Source of the DNA: Clostridiales bacterium
GTDB taxonomy: Bacteria; Bacillota; Clostridia; Oscillospirales; Acutalibacteraceae
NCBI GenBank assembly: GCA_022800315.1
Contig: JAAWQC010000013.1
Span: 1-60,106 of the forward strand
Direction of reading: 5' to 3'
Length of the DNA stretch: 60,106 bases
A program made the translations under genes and the position numbers. The notes beneath the pieces are model-generated. The model was given only the letters and a program-made list of their open reading frames with translations. It was not told the DNA's origin and made no database searches. Position 1 is the stretch's first letter. Every line of letters starts with the position of its first letter. This document shows, one piece after another, positions 51,696 to 60,106 of this stretch.

Positions 51696-52388
51696 GTGCG
51701 GTATACGGCAGTGGAAGAGGCGGTGTTCCGGGAGCGGCCCAACCGCTTCATCGCCCATGTGGAAACTGAAAACGGACCGGCCGTCGCCCATGTGCCCAAC
51801 ACGGGACGTTGCCGGGAGCTGCTGCTGCCTGGCTCCCGGGTGCTGATACAGAAAAGCGACAGGGAGGGGCGGAAAACGCCCTATACCCTGTTCGCTGTCT
51901 GGAAGGGGGAAACCCTGATCAATCTGGACAGCATGGCTCCGAACCGGGTGGCGGAGGAGGCACTTCGGGACGGGACGCCTCCTCCCGGCCTCACCGTACC
52001 CGCTGCGGTCATCCGGCGGGAAGCGGTCCGGGGCGGCTCCCGGTTCGATTTTTATGTCGAAGGGGACGGCTATCGGGGGTATCTGGAGGTCAAGGGGGTC
52101 ACGCTGGAGGAGGACGGGGTCGCCCGTTTTCCCGACGCGCCTACCGAACGGGGCGTGAAGCATCTGCGGGAGCTGGCGGTGCTCAAGCGGGAGGGATGGT
52201 ACGCGGGCGTTCTTTTTGTCATACAAATGAAGGGCGTCAGATGGATGGAACCCAACCGGCGCACCCATTCCGCTTTTGCTGAGGCACTGCGGTATGCTGC
52301 CCAGGCAGGTGTGGCGGTTCAGGCGCGTGACTGTGAGGTGACCCGGAAGGAGCTGCGGCTCAACCTTCCGGTGGAGGTAATCATATGA
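51696..52388 (+). CDS. sfsA: SfsA-family protein (sugar fermentation stimulation)
   Basis: 230 residues. The SfsA signatures are RFIAHVE near the start, VAHVPNTGRCRELLLPGS (about 27-44) and RFDFYVEGDGYRGYLEVKGVTLEEDGVARFPDAPTERGVKHLREL (spanning about 111-155), a nuclease-like core. The molecular role is not settled; DNA binding has been reported in E. coli. GTG start at 51696 after AAAGGAGGCGGAGG. Confidence 0.9.
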   Translation: MRYTAVEEAVFRERPNRFIAHVETENGPAVAHVPNTGRCRELLLPGSRVLIQKSDREGRKTPYTLFAVWKGETLINLDSMAPNRVAEEALRDGTPPPGLTVPAAVIRREAVRGGSRFDFYVEGDGYRGYLEVKGVTLEEDGVARFPDAPTERGVKHLRELAVLKREGWYAGVLFVIQMKGVRWMEPNRRTHSAFAEALRYAAQAGVAVQARDCEVTRKELRLNLPVEVII

Positions 52389-52404
52389 GGCGGCGAACCG
52401 GAGG

Positions 52405-52436
52405 CGGACAGCCTGCGGTCCGCCGCCTTTTACATA
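52405..52436 (+). terminator. Terminator after sfsA
   Basis: GGCGGAC/GTCCGCC with an 8-nt loop, followed by GCCTTTTAC. Confidence 0.6.
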
Positions 52437-52506
52437 CAGGAGGGATGTCGGGGATATACTAAGGCAAAAGGCGGTATGCCGACGTAGGAAAGGCGATGGT
52501 GGACAG

Positions 52507-53796
52507 ATGAGAGAAAACGGGCGCATCAAAACGGTAACGGGACGGCAGATATTCGATTCCCGCGGGACACCCACGGTGGAGGCGGAGGTGACGCTGGAAA
52601 GTGGTATACGGGCCAGTGCGGCGGTTCCCTCCGGCGCGTCCACGGGCAAATTCGAAGCCTGTGAGCTGCGGGACGGCGGGGATGCCTACGGCGGAAAAGG
52701 GGTTCAAACGGCGGCATCCCACATCACCAACGAGATACAGGAAAGGCTGGCGGGGCACTGTGTATACGATCAGGCGGGCATCGACGGCGGGATGCGGGAG
52801 CTGGACGGCACCGACAACAAATCGGCGCTGGGGGCCAACGCGATCCTGGCGGTTTCCCTGGCCTGTGCACGGGCGGCTGCTGCCTCCCTTTCAATGGAGC
52901 TGTACCGTTATATCGGCGGGGTGCGGGCAGCGGTGCTGCCGGTGCCGATGATGAACATCCTGAATGGCGGCGCTCACGCCGGCAACAACATCGACATCCA
53001 GGAATTTATGATCGTGCCGGTGGGCGCGGGCAGCTTCCGGAACGCGATGCGGATGGGCACGGGGGTTTACAGCGCGCTGTCGAAGGCGCTCAAGGAGAGG
53101 AAGCTTTCTACGGCAGTGGGGGACGAGGGCGGCTGCGCCCCCGATCTCGATGGCGACGAGGAGGCACTGTCCCTGCTGACCGAGGCCATCGAGCGGGCGG
53201 GGTATCGCCCCGGCGAGGACGTCTGCATCGCCATTGACGCGGCGGCCAGCGAATGGGCTCGGGAGGACGGCTATGTACTGCCCAAGAAGGGTACCCGCCT
53301 GACGCGGGAAGAGCTCATCTCTCATTTCGACCGGCTGTCGGGTCTGTATCCGCTCATCTCGGTGGAAGACCCCCTGGGCGAGGAGGACTTCGACGGGTTT
53401 ACCCAACTGACCGACCGGCTGGGCGGGCGATTCCAGGTGGTGGGGGACGATCTGTTCGTCACCAACCCCACCCGGCTGATAAAAGGCATCGGACAGCGCA
53501 GTGCCAGCGCGGTATTGGTCAAACCGAATCAGATTGGCACCCTCAGCGAGAGCATGGAAACGGTGCGGCTGGCACAGACGGCGGGATACGGCGCCATCCT
53601 GTCCCACCGCAGCGGCGAGACGGAGGATACCTCCATCGCCGATATCGCCGTGGGCCTGAACGCCGGTCAGATCAAGACCGGCGCCCCTGCAAGAAGCGAA
53701 CGCGTCTGCAAATACAACCGGCTGCTGAAAATCGAGGAAGAGCTGGGAGACGCGGCTGTGTATCCCGGTCTCCAAGCATTCGCCCGGCGTCATTAA
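52507..53796 (+). CDS. eno: Enolase
   Basis: 429 residues, complete. Substrate loop SGASTGKFEACELRD (about 38-52), GGAHAGNNIDIQEFMIVPVGA (about 155-175), metal ligands Asp/Glu/Asp around CIAIDAAASE, SVEDPLGEEDF and VVGDDLFVTNP, and the catalytic Lys in LVKPNQIGT followed by SHRSGETED. It interconverts 2-phosphoglycerate and phosphoenolpyruvate. Monocistronic, with terminators on both sides. Start after GGAAAGGCGATGG; a better RBS is not evident. Confidence 0.97.
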   Translation: MRENGRIKTVTGRQIFDSRGTPTVEAEVTLESGIRASAAVPSGASTGKFEACELRDGGDAYGGKGVQTAASHITNEIQERLAGHCVYDQAGIDGGMRELDGTDNKSALGANAILAVSLACARAAAASLSMELYRYIGGVRAAVLPVPMMNILNGGAHAGNNIDIQEFMIVPVGAGSFRNAMRMGTGVYSALSKALKERKLSTAVGDEGGCAPDLDGDEEALSLLTEAIERAGYRPGEDVCIAIDAAASEWAREDGYVLPKKGTRLTREELISHFDRLSGLYPLISVEDPLGEEDFDGFTQLTDRLGGRFQVVGDDLFVTNPTRLIKGIGQRSASAVLVKPNQIGTLSESMETVRLAQTAGYGAILSHRSGETEDTSIADIAVGLNAGQIKTGAPARSERVCKYNRLLKIEEELGDAAVYPGLQAFARRH

Positions 53797-53814
53797 GAGC
53801 GGTAGTTATGTGAA

Positions 53815-53850
53815 AAAGCGGCCCGGTTTGACGTCGGGCCGCTTTTTACG
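53815..53850 (+). terminator. Terminator of eno
   Basis: AAAAGCGGCCCG/CGGGCCGCTTTTT with a 9-nt loop. Confidence 0.9.
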
Positions 53851-53956
53851 GCCGGTCGGCTATACGGGATCAGGATATCGCCGGCGGCGGCTGAGAGGAG
53901 AGGATCGTATCGGTACGCTGGCTTTTACCCGGGCGGATCGGGCGGAGGGACTCGAC

Positions 53957-54515
53957 GTGCGCACCGGCATGGCGCGCATCTTTGCCGAAGGATTTTCCCA
54001 GTGGCTCGGCTTTTTCTCCTCCAATCAGGAGGTAATCGCCCGGGCCTTTGCCCACATGTTTGTACTGGATCAGTTCTATGTAGCTGTTTCGGAGGGAAAG
54101 ATTGCCGCCATGGCGGCCTGCACCGACTGCAAAACCCTTTCGGTCCGTTTGGACGGGAAAGAGCTGCGCCGCTGTCTCGGCTGGTATAAGGGGACGATGG
54201 CCGCGATAATCCTCAAAAAAGAATTTGAATCGCCGATGCCCGATCCTCTCCATCGAATATGTGGGGACGGCCTCCGACTGCCGGGGGAAGGGAATGGCCT
54301 CACAGCTGCTGGCGTATATTCTGGTGAACACCCCCTACAGCGAATACGTGATCGAGGAGGTGGCGGACACTAATGTGCCCGCCATGAAGCTGTATAAGAA
54401 AATGGGATTCACCGTCTATCGTGAAAAACCGCTGACGCCAAAACAGGCGGCGAAGGCCGGTATCAACCGCTTCATTACCTTGAAACGCAAAAAGCCGCAG
54501 CCGGGGAGCTACTGA
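53957..54515 (+). pseudogene. GNAT-family N-acetyltransferase interrupted by a frameshift
   Basis: The N-terminal half (from a GTG at 53957 after GGAGGG) reads in one frame to about 54230. The acetyl-CoA-binding half, IEYVGTASDCRGKGMASQLL and the C-terminal MKLYKKMGF, continues in another frame to 54515. Joined, they make one ordinary GNAT of ~185 residues with the CRGKGMA pyrophosphate loop. A one-base indel near 54225-54245 (around GATCCTCTCC) breaks it. It may be a true pseudogene or an assembly error. Confidence 0.75.
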
Positions 54516-54831
54516 AAAAGGGACGGACAGTAATCAGTACTTGTCCGTCTCTTTGTTGCAAATAGAAACGAATTCGTGGGCAGGAGCCGCATGCCTAGCT
54601 GATATCCCATAGTGTGAGGTTTTATATAACCATCGGTAATAAGGGGAGAGGACTGGCCCCTGTATTGAAGAGGTAATGAGCGAAGGATATATCCGGGCTA
54701 TCTCTTAAATATAAGGACAGGCTCTCCTCAAAATTTTGTATTTTTTCAGTTGACAACCGACGGAGGATATAGTATTATAGAACGCGTCGCTGGTAAGCCT
54801 TTCTGACAAAAGAGCGGACGGCGGCGGGTGC
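54516..54831. other. Gap with a terminator and a tRNA promoter
   Basis: 316 nt. GACGGACA/TGTCCGTC (about 54523-54553) followed by TCTTTGTTG is a likely terminator for the GNAT gene. TTGACA (54750-54755) and TATTAT (54773-54778), 17 nt apart, form the promoter of the tRNA cluster. Nothing else was recognised between them. Confidence 0.6.
54750..54778 (+). promoter_or_regulatory. Promoter of the Val-Asp-Phe-Gly tRNA cluster
   Basis: TTGACA-N17-TATTAT, about 54 nt before tRNA-Val. Confidence 0.8.
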
Positions 54832-54908
54832 GGGAGCATAGCTCAGCTGGTTAGAGCACCTGCCTTACAAGCAGGGGGTCACAGGTTCGAGTCCTGTTGT
54901 TCCCACCA
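54832..54908 (+). tRNA. tRNA-Val (TAC)
   Basis: 77 nt with encoded CCA. Acceptor GGGAGCA/TGTTCCC, anticodon stem CCTGC/GCAGG with loop CTTACAA (TAC), T-arm AGGTTCGAGTCCT. Confidence 0.95.
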
Positions 54909-54999
54909 TGCTTGCGGATGGCTGGTGTCCCCCGCAGGCTTTTTATCCGGCCTTTGGTCCGGCAGCCGGTTTTCCCGTCTGCAGTGCCCATTTGGATCC

Positions 55000-55076
55000 G
55001 GCCCGGTAGTTCAGCTGGTTAGAACGCTAGCCTGTCACGCTAGAGGTCGACGGTTCGAGCCCGTTCCGGGTCGCCA
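55000..55076 (+). tRNA. tRNA-Asp (GTC)
   Basis: 77 nt with encoded CCA. Acceptor GGCCCGG/CCGGGTC, loop CTGTCAC (GTC), T-arm CGGTTCGAGCCCG. Confidence 0.95.
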
Positions 55077-55081
55077 AATTT

Positions 55082-55157
55082 GCCTCTGTAGCTCAGTCGG
55101 TAGAGCAGGGGACTGAAAATCCCCGTGTCGGTGGTTCGATTCCGCCCGGAGGCACCA
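55082..55157 (+). tRNA. tRNA-Phe (GAA)
   Basis: 76 nt with encoded CCA. Acceptor GCCTCTG/CGGAGGC, stem GGGGA/TCCCC with loop CTGAAAA (GAA). Confidence 0.95.
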
Positions 55158-55164
55158 TTTTCCT

Positions 55165-55240
55165 GCGGCCTTAGCTCATCTGGTAGAGCGCCACCTTGCC
55201 AAGGTGGAGGTAGCGAGTTCGAGCCTCGTAGGCCGCTCCA
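55165..55240 (+). tRNA. tRNA-Gly (GCC)
   Basis: 76 nt with encoded CCA. Acceptor GCGGCCT/AGGCCGC, stem CCACC/GGTGG with loop TTGCCAA (GCC). Confidence 0.95.
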
Positions 55241-55251
55241 CATTTCCCCTG

Positions 55252-55286
55252 CAAGACGTCAAAGTGGATTCCTTGACGTCTTTTCT
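55252..55286 (+). terminator. Terminator after the four-tRNA operon
   Basis: AAGACGTCAA/TTGACGTCTT with a 10-nt loop and TTCTTT. It separates tRNA-Cys from the others. Confidence 0.8.
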
Positions 55287-55292
55287 TTGCCC

Positions 55293-55367
55293 GGCGCCAT
55301 AGCCAAGTGGTAAGGCATGGGTCTGCAAAACCCTGATTCCCCAGTTCAAATCTGGGTGGCGCCTCCA
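55293..55367 (+). tRNA. tRNA-Cys (GCA)
   Basis: 75 nt with encoded CCA. Acceptor GGCGCCA/TGGCGCC, anticodon loop CTGCAAA (GCA), T-arm CCAGTTCAAATCTGG. It follows a terminator closely, so it depends on read-through or a promoter not seen. Confidence 0.95.
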
Positions 55368-55368
55368 T

Positions 55369-55405
55369 AAAAATCCCGGTAAGCATGGCTTACCGGGATT
55401 TTTTT
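55369..55405. terminator. Strong terminator between tRNA-Cys and hslO
   Basis: AAAATCCCGGTAAGC/GCTTACCGGGATTTT with a 3-nt loop and a T7 run; usable from both sides. Confidence 0.9.
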
Positions 55406-55444
55406 GTTATTTTATCCAAGGCTGTATCCGGTCACCCTCTGATT

Positions 55445-56341
55445 TCATTCACCGGTGTTTGCCTGTTCTTTTTCCCGTGCCATGATATCCAGTTCGTCCT
55501 TCGTGAAGTAGTATACCTTGTCACAAAAACTGCAGGTGACCTCCGCGCGGCCATCCTCTTTGGCCAGCCCCCTCAGGTCCTCCGGCTTCAATGAAGCAAA
55601 GGCGCGCTCCACCTTCTCACGGGAACAGGCGCAGCGGTAAGCAGGCTCGTAGGTATCCAGCACATCAAATTCGAAGCCGTCCAGCGCCTGACGACAGATA
55701 TCCTCCGGAGTCAGGCCGTTTTCCAGCATGACGGTGACGGGGGGGAGCTGGGTGACGTTTTTTTCCACCCGGTCGATCACGTCTCCCGGACAGAAGGGCA
55801 GCAGCTGGATCAGCAAACCGCCCGCCGCCTTCACCGTTAAATCGGGATTGACCAGTACGCCGAGAGCGCAGACGGTGGGAGTCTGTTCGCTGTGGGCGTA
55901 ATACGCGGTGATATCCTCAGCGATTTCGCCGGAGACCAGAGGGGTACAGCCGATATACGGTTCCTTGCCGCCGGTATCCCGCATGACGTACAACAGGCCG
56001 TCACGGCCCACGGCGCTGCCCACGTCCAGCTTGCCGTCGGGGCGCAGGGGAATCTCCACCACCGGCGTATGGGCGTAGCCGCGCACGTTGCCGAAGCTGT
56101 CCGATACAGTCAGGATCTGGCCGGCAGGGCCGCCGCCGTTCACTTTTAGGGTCAGGGTGTCGTCCTGTCCTTTGAGCATGACGCCCATCAGAGAAGAGGC
56201 GGTCAGCAGCCTCCCCAGTGCGGCAGTGACTACCGCGGAGGTTTGATGGATGCGTTCCGCTTCGGCGGCGATATCGGTGGAGTCGATGGCCATTGCCATG
56301 ACGGTGGCGTCACGGGTCAGGCAGCGTATCAGTTTACCCAT
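55445..56341 (-). CDS. hslO: Hsp33 redox-regulated chaperone
   Basis: 298 residues. N-terminal substrate-binding domain (GRLLTASSLMGVMLKG, GGPAGQILTVSDSFGNVRGY) and a C-terminal zinc domain with C-A-C (about 236-238) and CSFC (about 271-274). Loss of zinc and disulphide formation under oxidation switch on its holdase activity. Monocistronic on the minus strand. GGAGATAAAAAC precedes the ATG. Confidence 0.95.
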   Translation of the reverse strand: MGKLIRCLTRDATVMAMAIDSTDIAAEAERIHQTSAVVTAALGRLLTASSLMGVMLKGQDDTLTLKVNGGGPAGQILTVSDSFGNVRGYAHTPVVEIPLRPDGKLDVGSAVGRDGLLYVMRDTGGKEPYIGCTPLVSGEIAEDITAYYAHSEQTPTVCALGVLVNPDLTVKAAGGLLIQLLPFCPGDVIDRVEKNVTQLPPVTVMLENGLTPEDICRQALDGFEFDVLDTYEPAYRCACSREKVERAFASLKPEDLRGLAKEDGRAEVTCSFCDKVYYFTKDELDIMAREKEQANTGE

Positions 56342-56380
56342 GGATGTTTTTATCTCCTTTACGATCAGTCGATACCATAC

Positions 56381-57166
56381 TCATTTCCGGCGGGCGGCGA
56401 ATACCCAGCGCTCTTCCGCTTCGACGGGCGGATCAAAGCCGCCGTCGCCGAAAACGCCCAGCCGTTCGAAGCCGGCAGCCTCCAGCAGCTGTTCCCACGT
56501 GCGGCGGGAATAGGCGCGCTCCCGTACCCGGTCGGTCAGGCGTTCATAACGCCCGTCCGGCGTCTCTATAAAAAAGTCCAGCAGCATCTCCACCTCGCAG
56601 GTGCGTTCAATCAAATGGTTGCGCCAGACGCAAAGAAAGTCTTCTTCTTCATAAACAAAGGAATTGTCCCCCAGAATATGGCGGTGCTTATAGGGTGTGT
56701 TGACGTCGAACAGCAGGACGCCGCCCGGTGCGATAAACAGGTGGAGCCGCCGGAAAATTTCCGCGAGGCTGCCGGTGTCCAGCAGGTGATTGAGGCTGTC
56801 CAGCGCGCAGACCGCGCCGTCCACTGTACCGTACAGGTCCAGCCGGCGCATATCCTGATGCAGAAAAAGCAGGGAGCGGCCGGCGCGGCGCGCCTTGTCC
56901 TGTGCCAGCGCCAGCATGTCCTCCGACCCGTCCACCCCGATGACGTCGGCGCCTCGGGCACTGAGCTCCAGCGACAGGGTGCCGGAACCGCAGGCCAGGT
57001 CCAGAAGAGAGCCCGGGGTTACCCCGCAGCGGTCGAACAGCTTTAAAAAGTAGTCCGCCCGCGCGGGATAGTCAACATCGGCGGTCAGCCGGTCATAGAA
57101 CTCCGCGAAGGCGGCGTATTCGTTGATTTCCGTGAGGAAGCCCTCCCTCCGGCGGTCGGTGGTCAC
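56381..57166 (-). CDS. Class I SAM-dependent methyltransferase
   Basis: 261 residues. SAM-binding motif I LLDLACGSGTLSLELS (about 54-69), acidic motif II GVDGSEDMLALA, motif IV AVCALDSLNHL, then GVLLFDVNTPYK. The N-terminus AAFAEFYDRLTADVDYPARADYF is of the YdaC/UbiE-like small-molecule methyltransferase kind; the substrate is unknown. The GTG at 57166 lies just after the yerC stop, so the two are probably co-transcribed. Confidence 0.85.
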   Translation of the reverse strand: MTTDRRREGFLTEINEYAAFAEFYDRLTADVDYPARADYFLKLFDRCGVTPGSLLDLACGSGTLSLELSARGADVIGVDGSEDMLALAQDKARRAGRSLLFLHQDMRRLDLYGTVDGAVCALDSLNHLLDTGSLAEIFRRLHLFIAPGGVLLFDVNTPYKHRHILGDNSFVYEEEDFLCVWRNHLIERTCEVEMLLDFFIETPDGRYERLTDRVRERAYSRRTWEQLLEAAGFERLGVFGDGGFDPPVEAEERWVFAARRK

Positions 57167-57170
57167 CGGC

Positions 57171-57467
57171 CTACTTTTTTTCCTGTTCCATACGGGAGAA
57201 TACCATGTCGTAGCCGTCGCAGCCGTAAATTAGCGAACGGTTCACTCGGCTGATGGTGGCGGTAGAGGCGCCGGTAGCGGCTACGATATCGCTGTACACC
57301 CGTTTATCGCTGAGCATTTTGGCGACCACGATTCGCTGGGACAGCGCTTTGATCTCCGACACGGTGCACAAATCCTCAAAGAACTGATAGCATTCCTCTT
57401 TGGACTGGAGCTGCAGGATTGCGTCAAACAGGAAATCGGTGTTGTCGTCCTTGATCTTACTGTTCAT
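57171..57467 (-). CDS. yerC: YerC/YecD family TrpR-like DNA-binding protein
   Basis: 98 residues. Helical TrpR-like fold: LQSKEECYQFFEDLCTVSEIKALSQRIVVAKML (about 20-52), then an HTH with YSDIVAATGASTATISRVNRSL (about 58-79). No tryptophan-operon genes are nearby; the family is a stand-alone regulator common in Firmicutes. AGGGGAGG precedes the ATG at 57467. Confidence 0.92.
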   Translation of the reverse strand: MNSKIKDDNTDFLFDAILQLQSKEECYQFFEDLCTVSEIKALSQRIVVAKMLSDKRVYSDIVAATGASTATISRVNRSLIYGCDGYDMVFSRMEQEKK

Positions 57468-57699
57468 GGGAAATCCTCCCCTTCTGTTCTTATGAATAGT
57501 TTAACACACTACAGCGTGAAAATAAAGAGGGGATTTGCAGGTTTTCCAAAAAGGGGGGGAGAGCCGGTCAATTGTTGGCGTACCGCCCGCAAATCCGACA
57601 GAAAAGGATGTCCCGCGGGGACTATACTGATACCGCCGGAAACGGATAAGGCCCGGCAGGCCGCCGGGCCGGCGTATTTTTGACAGGTGGTGTTGGACG

Positions 57700-60075
57700 T
57701 TGAAAGAGAAGGCTGTAGAAGGCGGACCCGCCCGTGCGAGGCACGCCGCCCCGCGGGGGGGACAGGCAAACCGAGAAGGACAGGCGCTCTCGCGTCAGAT
57801 TGCCCTGACCGCCCTGTGGGCGTTGATTGGACTGCTGGTCCCGCGGGCCGGTGTGTACGGAGGGTTGAACCCGTTTGGCGTAGGATTTGCCTCGGCGGTG
57901 CCGGGCGCGGGCGCGGCGGCGGTCTATATGACCACCGTGATCGGGTATCTGTTACCGGGCGGTACGGCGTTGCCGCTGCGATACATAGCCGCGGTGGCGG
58001 CGGTGGCGGGTATCCGCTGGTCGCTCAGCGGGGTGAAGGGGCTGACGGGCAAAGCCCTGTTCGCACCCACCATCTCCTTCCTTGGGGTGGTCAGTACCGG
58101 CATCGCCATGGCGGCAGTGGAGGGGATGAGCGCCTTCCGTATCCTGACCGTGATCGCAGAGGCACTGCTGGCGGGAGGCTCGGCCTATTTCTTCCGCAGG
58201 ACGGTGGAAATCGTGGAGGAGAATGCGGCCAACCGGCGGGTGCTCACGGTGCAGGAGCAGTCCAGCGTGGTGGTGACCGGCGCGGTGGTACTGATGGCCA
58301 TATCGGGGATCAGTTTCAGCGGTATTTCCCCGGGACGGATCGCCTCAGTGGTGCTCATACTTCTGCTGGCCCGCTGCGGCAGGGAACAGGGCGGGGCGGT
58401 GTCCGGTATCGTGCTGGGACTGGCCATGTCGCTGGCGGCGCCGGATCACGCCTATCTGGCGGCGGCGTATTCCTTCGGCGGTCTGCTGGCGGGGATGTTT
58501 TCCCGCTTCGGGCGTTTTGCCTCCGCCGGGGCCTTCATTATGGCGAACACCATCGTGGCCATCAGCGCCGGGGCGGGCGTGGAAAGCGCGGCAGGTACCG
58601 CCGTCATCGTGGGGGTATACGAGGTGGCCGCCGCCAGTATCCTGTATGTGGTGATGCCCTCCTCGGCAGACCGTAAAATCAACGCCTTCTTCACCCGTGG
58701 CGCGCGGCCGCCGGCCATGGAGGGGCTGCGCCAGTCGGTGGTGATGCGGCTGGATTTTGCCTCCAAGGCGATGGAGGAGGTGGCCAGCACGGTGGAATCG
58801 GTATCCAAAAAGCTGACCTCCCTGAGCGCGCCCGACCTGAGCAGCGTCTACCAGAGCGTATCCGACGATGTCTGCCGTGTGTGTGGGCTGCGCATGAACT
58901 GCTGGGAGAGCGCCTACAGCGACACCATGGCGGCGTTGAACGACATGACCCCGATCCTGCGGGAGAAGGGGCGCATTACGGCGGCGGAGGCGCCGGGACG
59001 GCTGGCCCGCCGCTGCAGCCGTCTGGACGAGGTGGTCGCCCGTGTCAACGCGGGATACATCGAATACGCGGTGAGAGAGGGGGCCTGGCGCCGCCTGGCC
59101 GAGCTACGCGGCATGGTCACCGATCAGTTTGCCAGCATGTCCGAACTGCTGGGTGAGCTCAGTGAGGATTTCACCGATGAGGATCGGGTGGAGACCGACG
59201 CATCTACTCGGGTAGCCGAGATATGCGAGGATTACGGCTTGAAGGTGCAGGACGCGGTGTGCACCATCGGCCGGGGTGACCGGATGAGGGTGGAGATACT
59301 GGCGAAGGATACCCACGCGAAGCTCAATCAAAAGGAATGGGAGCGGGAGCTGGGGGATGCCTGCGGACGGGAATTCGGCCATCCGGTAGTGACCCGGCTG
59401 AGCGACAGGATCAAAATTACCCTGAACGAAAAGACCGCCCTGCGTGTGTCGTTGGGCAAGGCCCAGCTCACCTGCAGCGGGGAACGGCTGTGCGGGGACG
59501 CCTACGACACCTTTACCGACGGGGGCAGGCTGTACGCCGTGCTCAGCGACGGCATGGGCAGCGGGGGCCGGGCGGCGGTGGACGGGGCCATGGCCTCCGG
59601 CCTGATCACCCGGCTGCTGCAGGCAGGCTTCGGCGCGGACAGCGCCCTGCGCATGGTCAATTCCGCCCTGATGGTCAAATCAGGGGACGAGAGCATCGCC
59701 ACGGTGGATATCGCCGCCGTCGATTTGTTCACCGGCCGCCTGCAATGTTTGAAAGCGGGGGCGGCCCCCTCCTTCCTGTGCAGCAAGGGACGGGTGTCCC
59801 GCATCGAGCGGTCAGCCCTGCCGGTGGGAATCCTGAGGGACATCTCCTTCGAGCGGACCGACGATACGCTGGTGGAAGGGGATGTGCTGCTGGTGGTCAG
59901 CGACGGCGTCCTTTCCGAAGGACTCGAATGGGTGGAAGATCTGCTGCTGGAGCACGAGGAAACCGATATGCAGCGTCTGGCCGACTCCATCGCCGCCCAG
60001 GCGCGGGAAAAGCAGAAGGATACCCACGAGGACGATATCACCGTGCTGGCCCTACGGGTGGAAAAGGCGGGATAA
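57700..60075 (+). CDS. spoIIE: Stage II sporulation protein E (PP2C phosphatase)
   Basis: 791 residues. A hydrophobic N-terminal part with about ten membrane segments (about 25-330), a central FtsZ-interaction/oligomerisation region (about 340-560), and a C-terminal PP2C domain with CGDAYDTF, LSDGMGSGGRAAVDGAMAS (about 622-640) and VVSDGVLSEG (metal-binding Asp residues). It dephosphorylates the anti-anti-sigma factor SpoIIAA and so activates sigma-F in the forespore; its presence marks a spore former. TTG start. No clear Spo0A box was seen upstream. Confidence 0.95.
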   Translation: MKEKAVEGGPARARHAAPRGGQANREGQALSRQIALTALWALIGLLVPRAGVYGGLNPFGVGFASAVPGAGAAAVYMTTVIGYLLPGGTALPLRYIAAVAAVAGIRWSLSGVKGLTGKALFAPTISFLGVVSTGIAMAAVEGMSAFRILTVIAEALLAGGSAYFFRRTVEIVEENAANRRVLTVQEQSSVVVTGAVVLMAISGISFSGISPGRIASVVLILLLARCGREQGGAVSGIVLGLAMSLAAPDHAYLAAAYSFGGLLAGMFSRFGRFASAGAFIMANTIVAISAGAGVESAAGTAVIVGVYEVAAASILYVVMPSSADRKINAFFTRGARPPAMEGLRQSVVMRLDFASKAMEEVASTVESVSKKLTSLSAPDLSSVYQSVSDDVCRVCGLRMNCWESAYSDTMAALNDMTPILREKGRITAAEAPGRLARRCSRLDEVVARVNAGYIEYAVREGAWRRLAELRGMVTDQFASMSELLGELSEDFTDEDRVETDASTRVAEICEDYGLKVQDAVCTIGRGDRMRVEILAKDTHAKLNQKEWERELGDACGREFGHPVVTRLSDRIKITLNEKTALRVSLGKAQLTCSGERLCGDAYDTFTDGGRLYAVLSDGMGSGGRAAVDGAMASGLITRLLQAGFGADSALRMVNSALMVKSGDESIATVDIAAVDLFTGRLQCLKAGAAPSFLCSKGRVSRIERSALPVGILRDISFERTDDTLVEGDVLLVVSDGVLSEGLEWVEDLLLEHEETDMQRLADSIAAQAREKQKDTHEDDITVLALRVEKAG

Positions 60076-60106
60076 TGAAACAGAACGCCGCTGCGATATC
60101 GCAGCG
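60075..60106 (+). CDS. Start of a gene cut by the window edge
   Basis: An ATG overlaps the spoIIE stop (TAATG) and reads MKQNAAAISQ to the edge. In many Clostridia tilS follows spoIIE, but ten residues are too few to say. Confidence 0.4.
   Translation, partial: MKQNAAAISQ

Overview
The window is a piece of a GC-rich, low-redundancy bacterial chromosome from the Clostridia (Oscillospirales/Ruminococcaceae-like). The evidence is spoIIE (sporulation), the sepF-ylmH-divIVA-lspA division cluster, DUF47/Pit and Feo gene pairs, YlbF with a cysteine tail, strong RBSs (AGGAGG), GTG/TTG starts and TTGACA/TATAAT promoters. The species cannot be named from sequence alone.

Layout. (1) 0.2-8.7 kb: a small Cys-rich protein, a structured leader RNA, then the purine operon purE-purC-purF-purM-purN-(PurO-like IMP cyclohydrolase)-(AICAR formyltransferase)-purD. 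PurF lacks its glutaminase nucleophile, and PurH is replaced by two separate proteins. (2) 8.8-10 kb: an ABC-type ATPase and tmRNA (ssrA). (3) 9.95-20.0 kb: a 10.04-kb integrative element inserted at the 3' end of ssrA and bounded by 19-bp direct repeats. Its cargo half is AT-rich: a Schlafen/AlbA_2 protein, two tandem HTH repressors with palindromic operators, a SLOG-like protein, a small RNA, an XRE regulator and a HEPN/Abi_C-like protein. Its backbone half is GC-richer: a 105-aa protein, an origin stem-loop carrying the circovirus-type nonanucleotide TAGTATTAC, a CRESS-DNA-virus-like Rep (HUH endonuclease plus SF3 helicase), an FtsK/TcpA-like ATPase, a small HTH protein and a tyrosine integrase. 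(4) 20-24.4 kb: an IS3 remnant, an ECF sigma/anti-sigma pair, an XRE regulator and a Lys-Glu-Asn tRNA cluster. (5) 24.5-32.3 kb: feoAB with a divergent DtxR/MntR-type regulator, pit-DUF47, a membrane-anchored coiled-coil protein, metA and a rhomboid-like protein. (6) 32.4-47.5 kb: miaB-ylbF-mutS-dcd-mutL-miaA-(HlyD-like)-yggS-sepF-ylmH-divIVA-lspA-rluD-HAD. (7) 47.6-54.5 kb: an ABC/FtsX transporter, sfsA, eno and a frameshifted GNAT. (8) 54.8-60.1 kb: five tRNAs (Val, Asp, Phe, Gly, Cys), hslO, a methyltransferase, a TrpR-like YerC, spoIIE and the start of one more gene.

The most notable system is the ssrA-integrated element. It combines a eukaryotic-virus-like rolling-circle replicon (Rep, matching stem-loop origin and adjacent tandem hexamers) with an FtsK-type coupling ATPase and a site-specific integrase, and it carries likely defence cargo. 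The Rep/origin pair suggests that after excision the circle replicates by rolling circle, and that Rep may also serve as the relaxase for transfer with the FtsK-like protein. That last step is inference.
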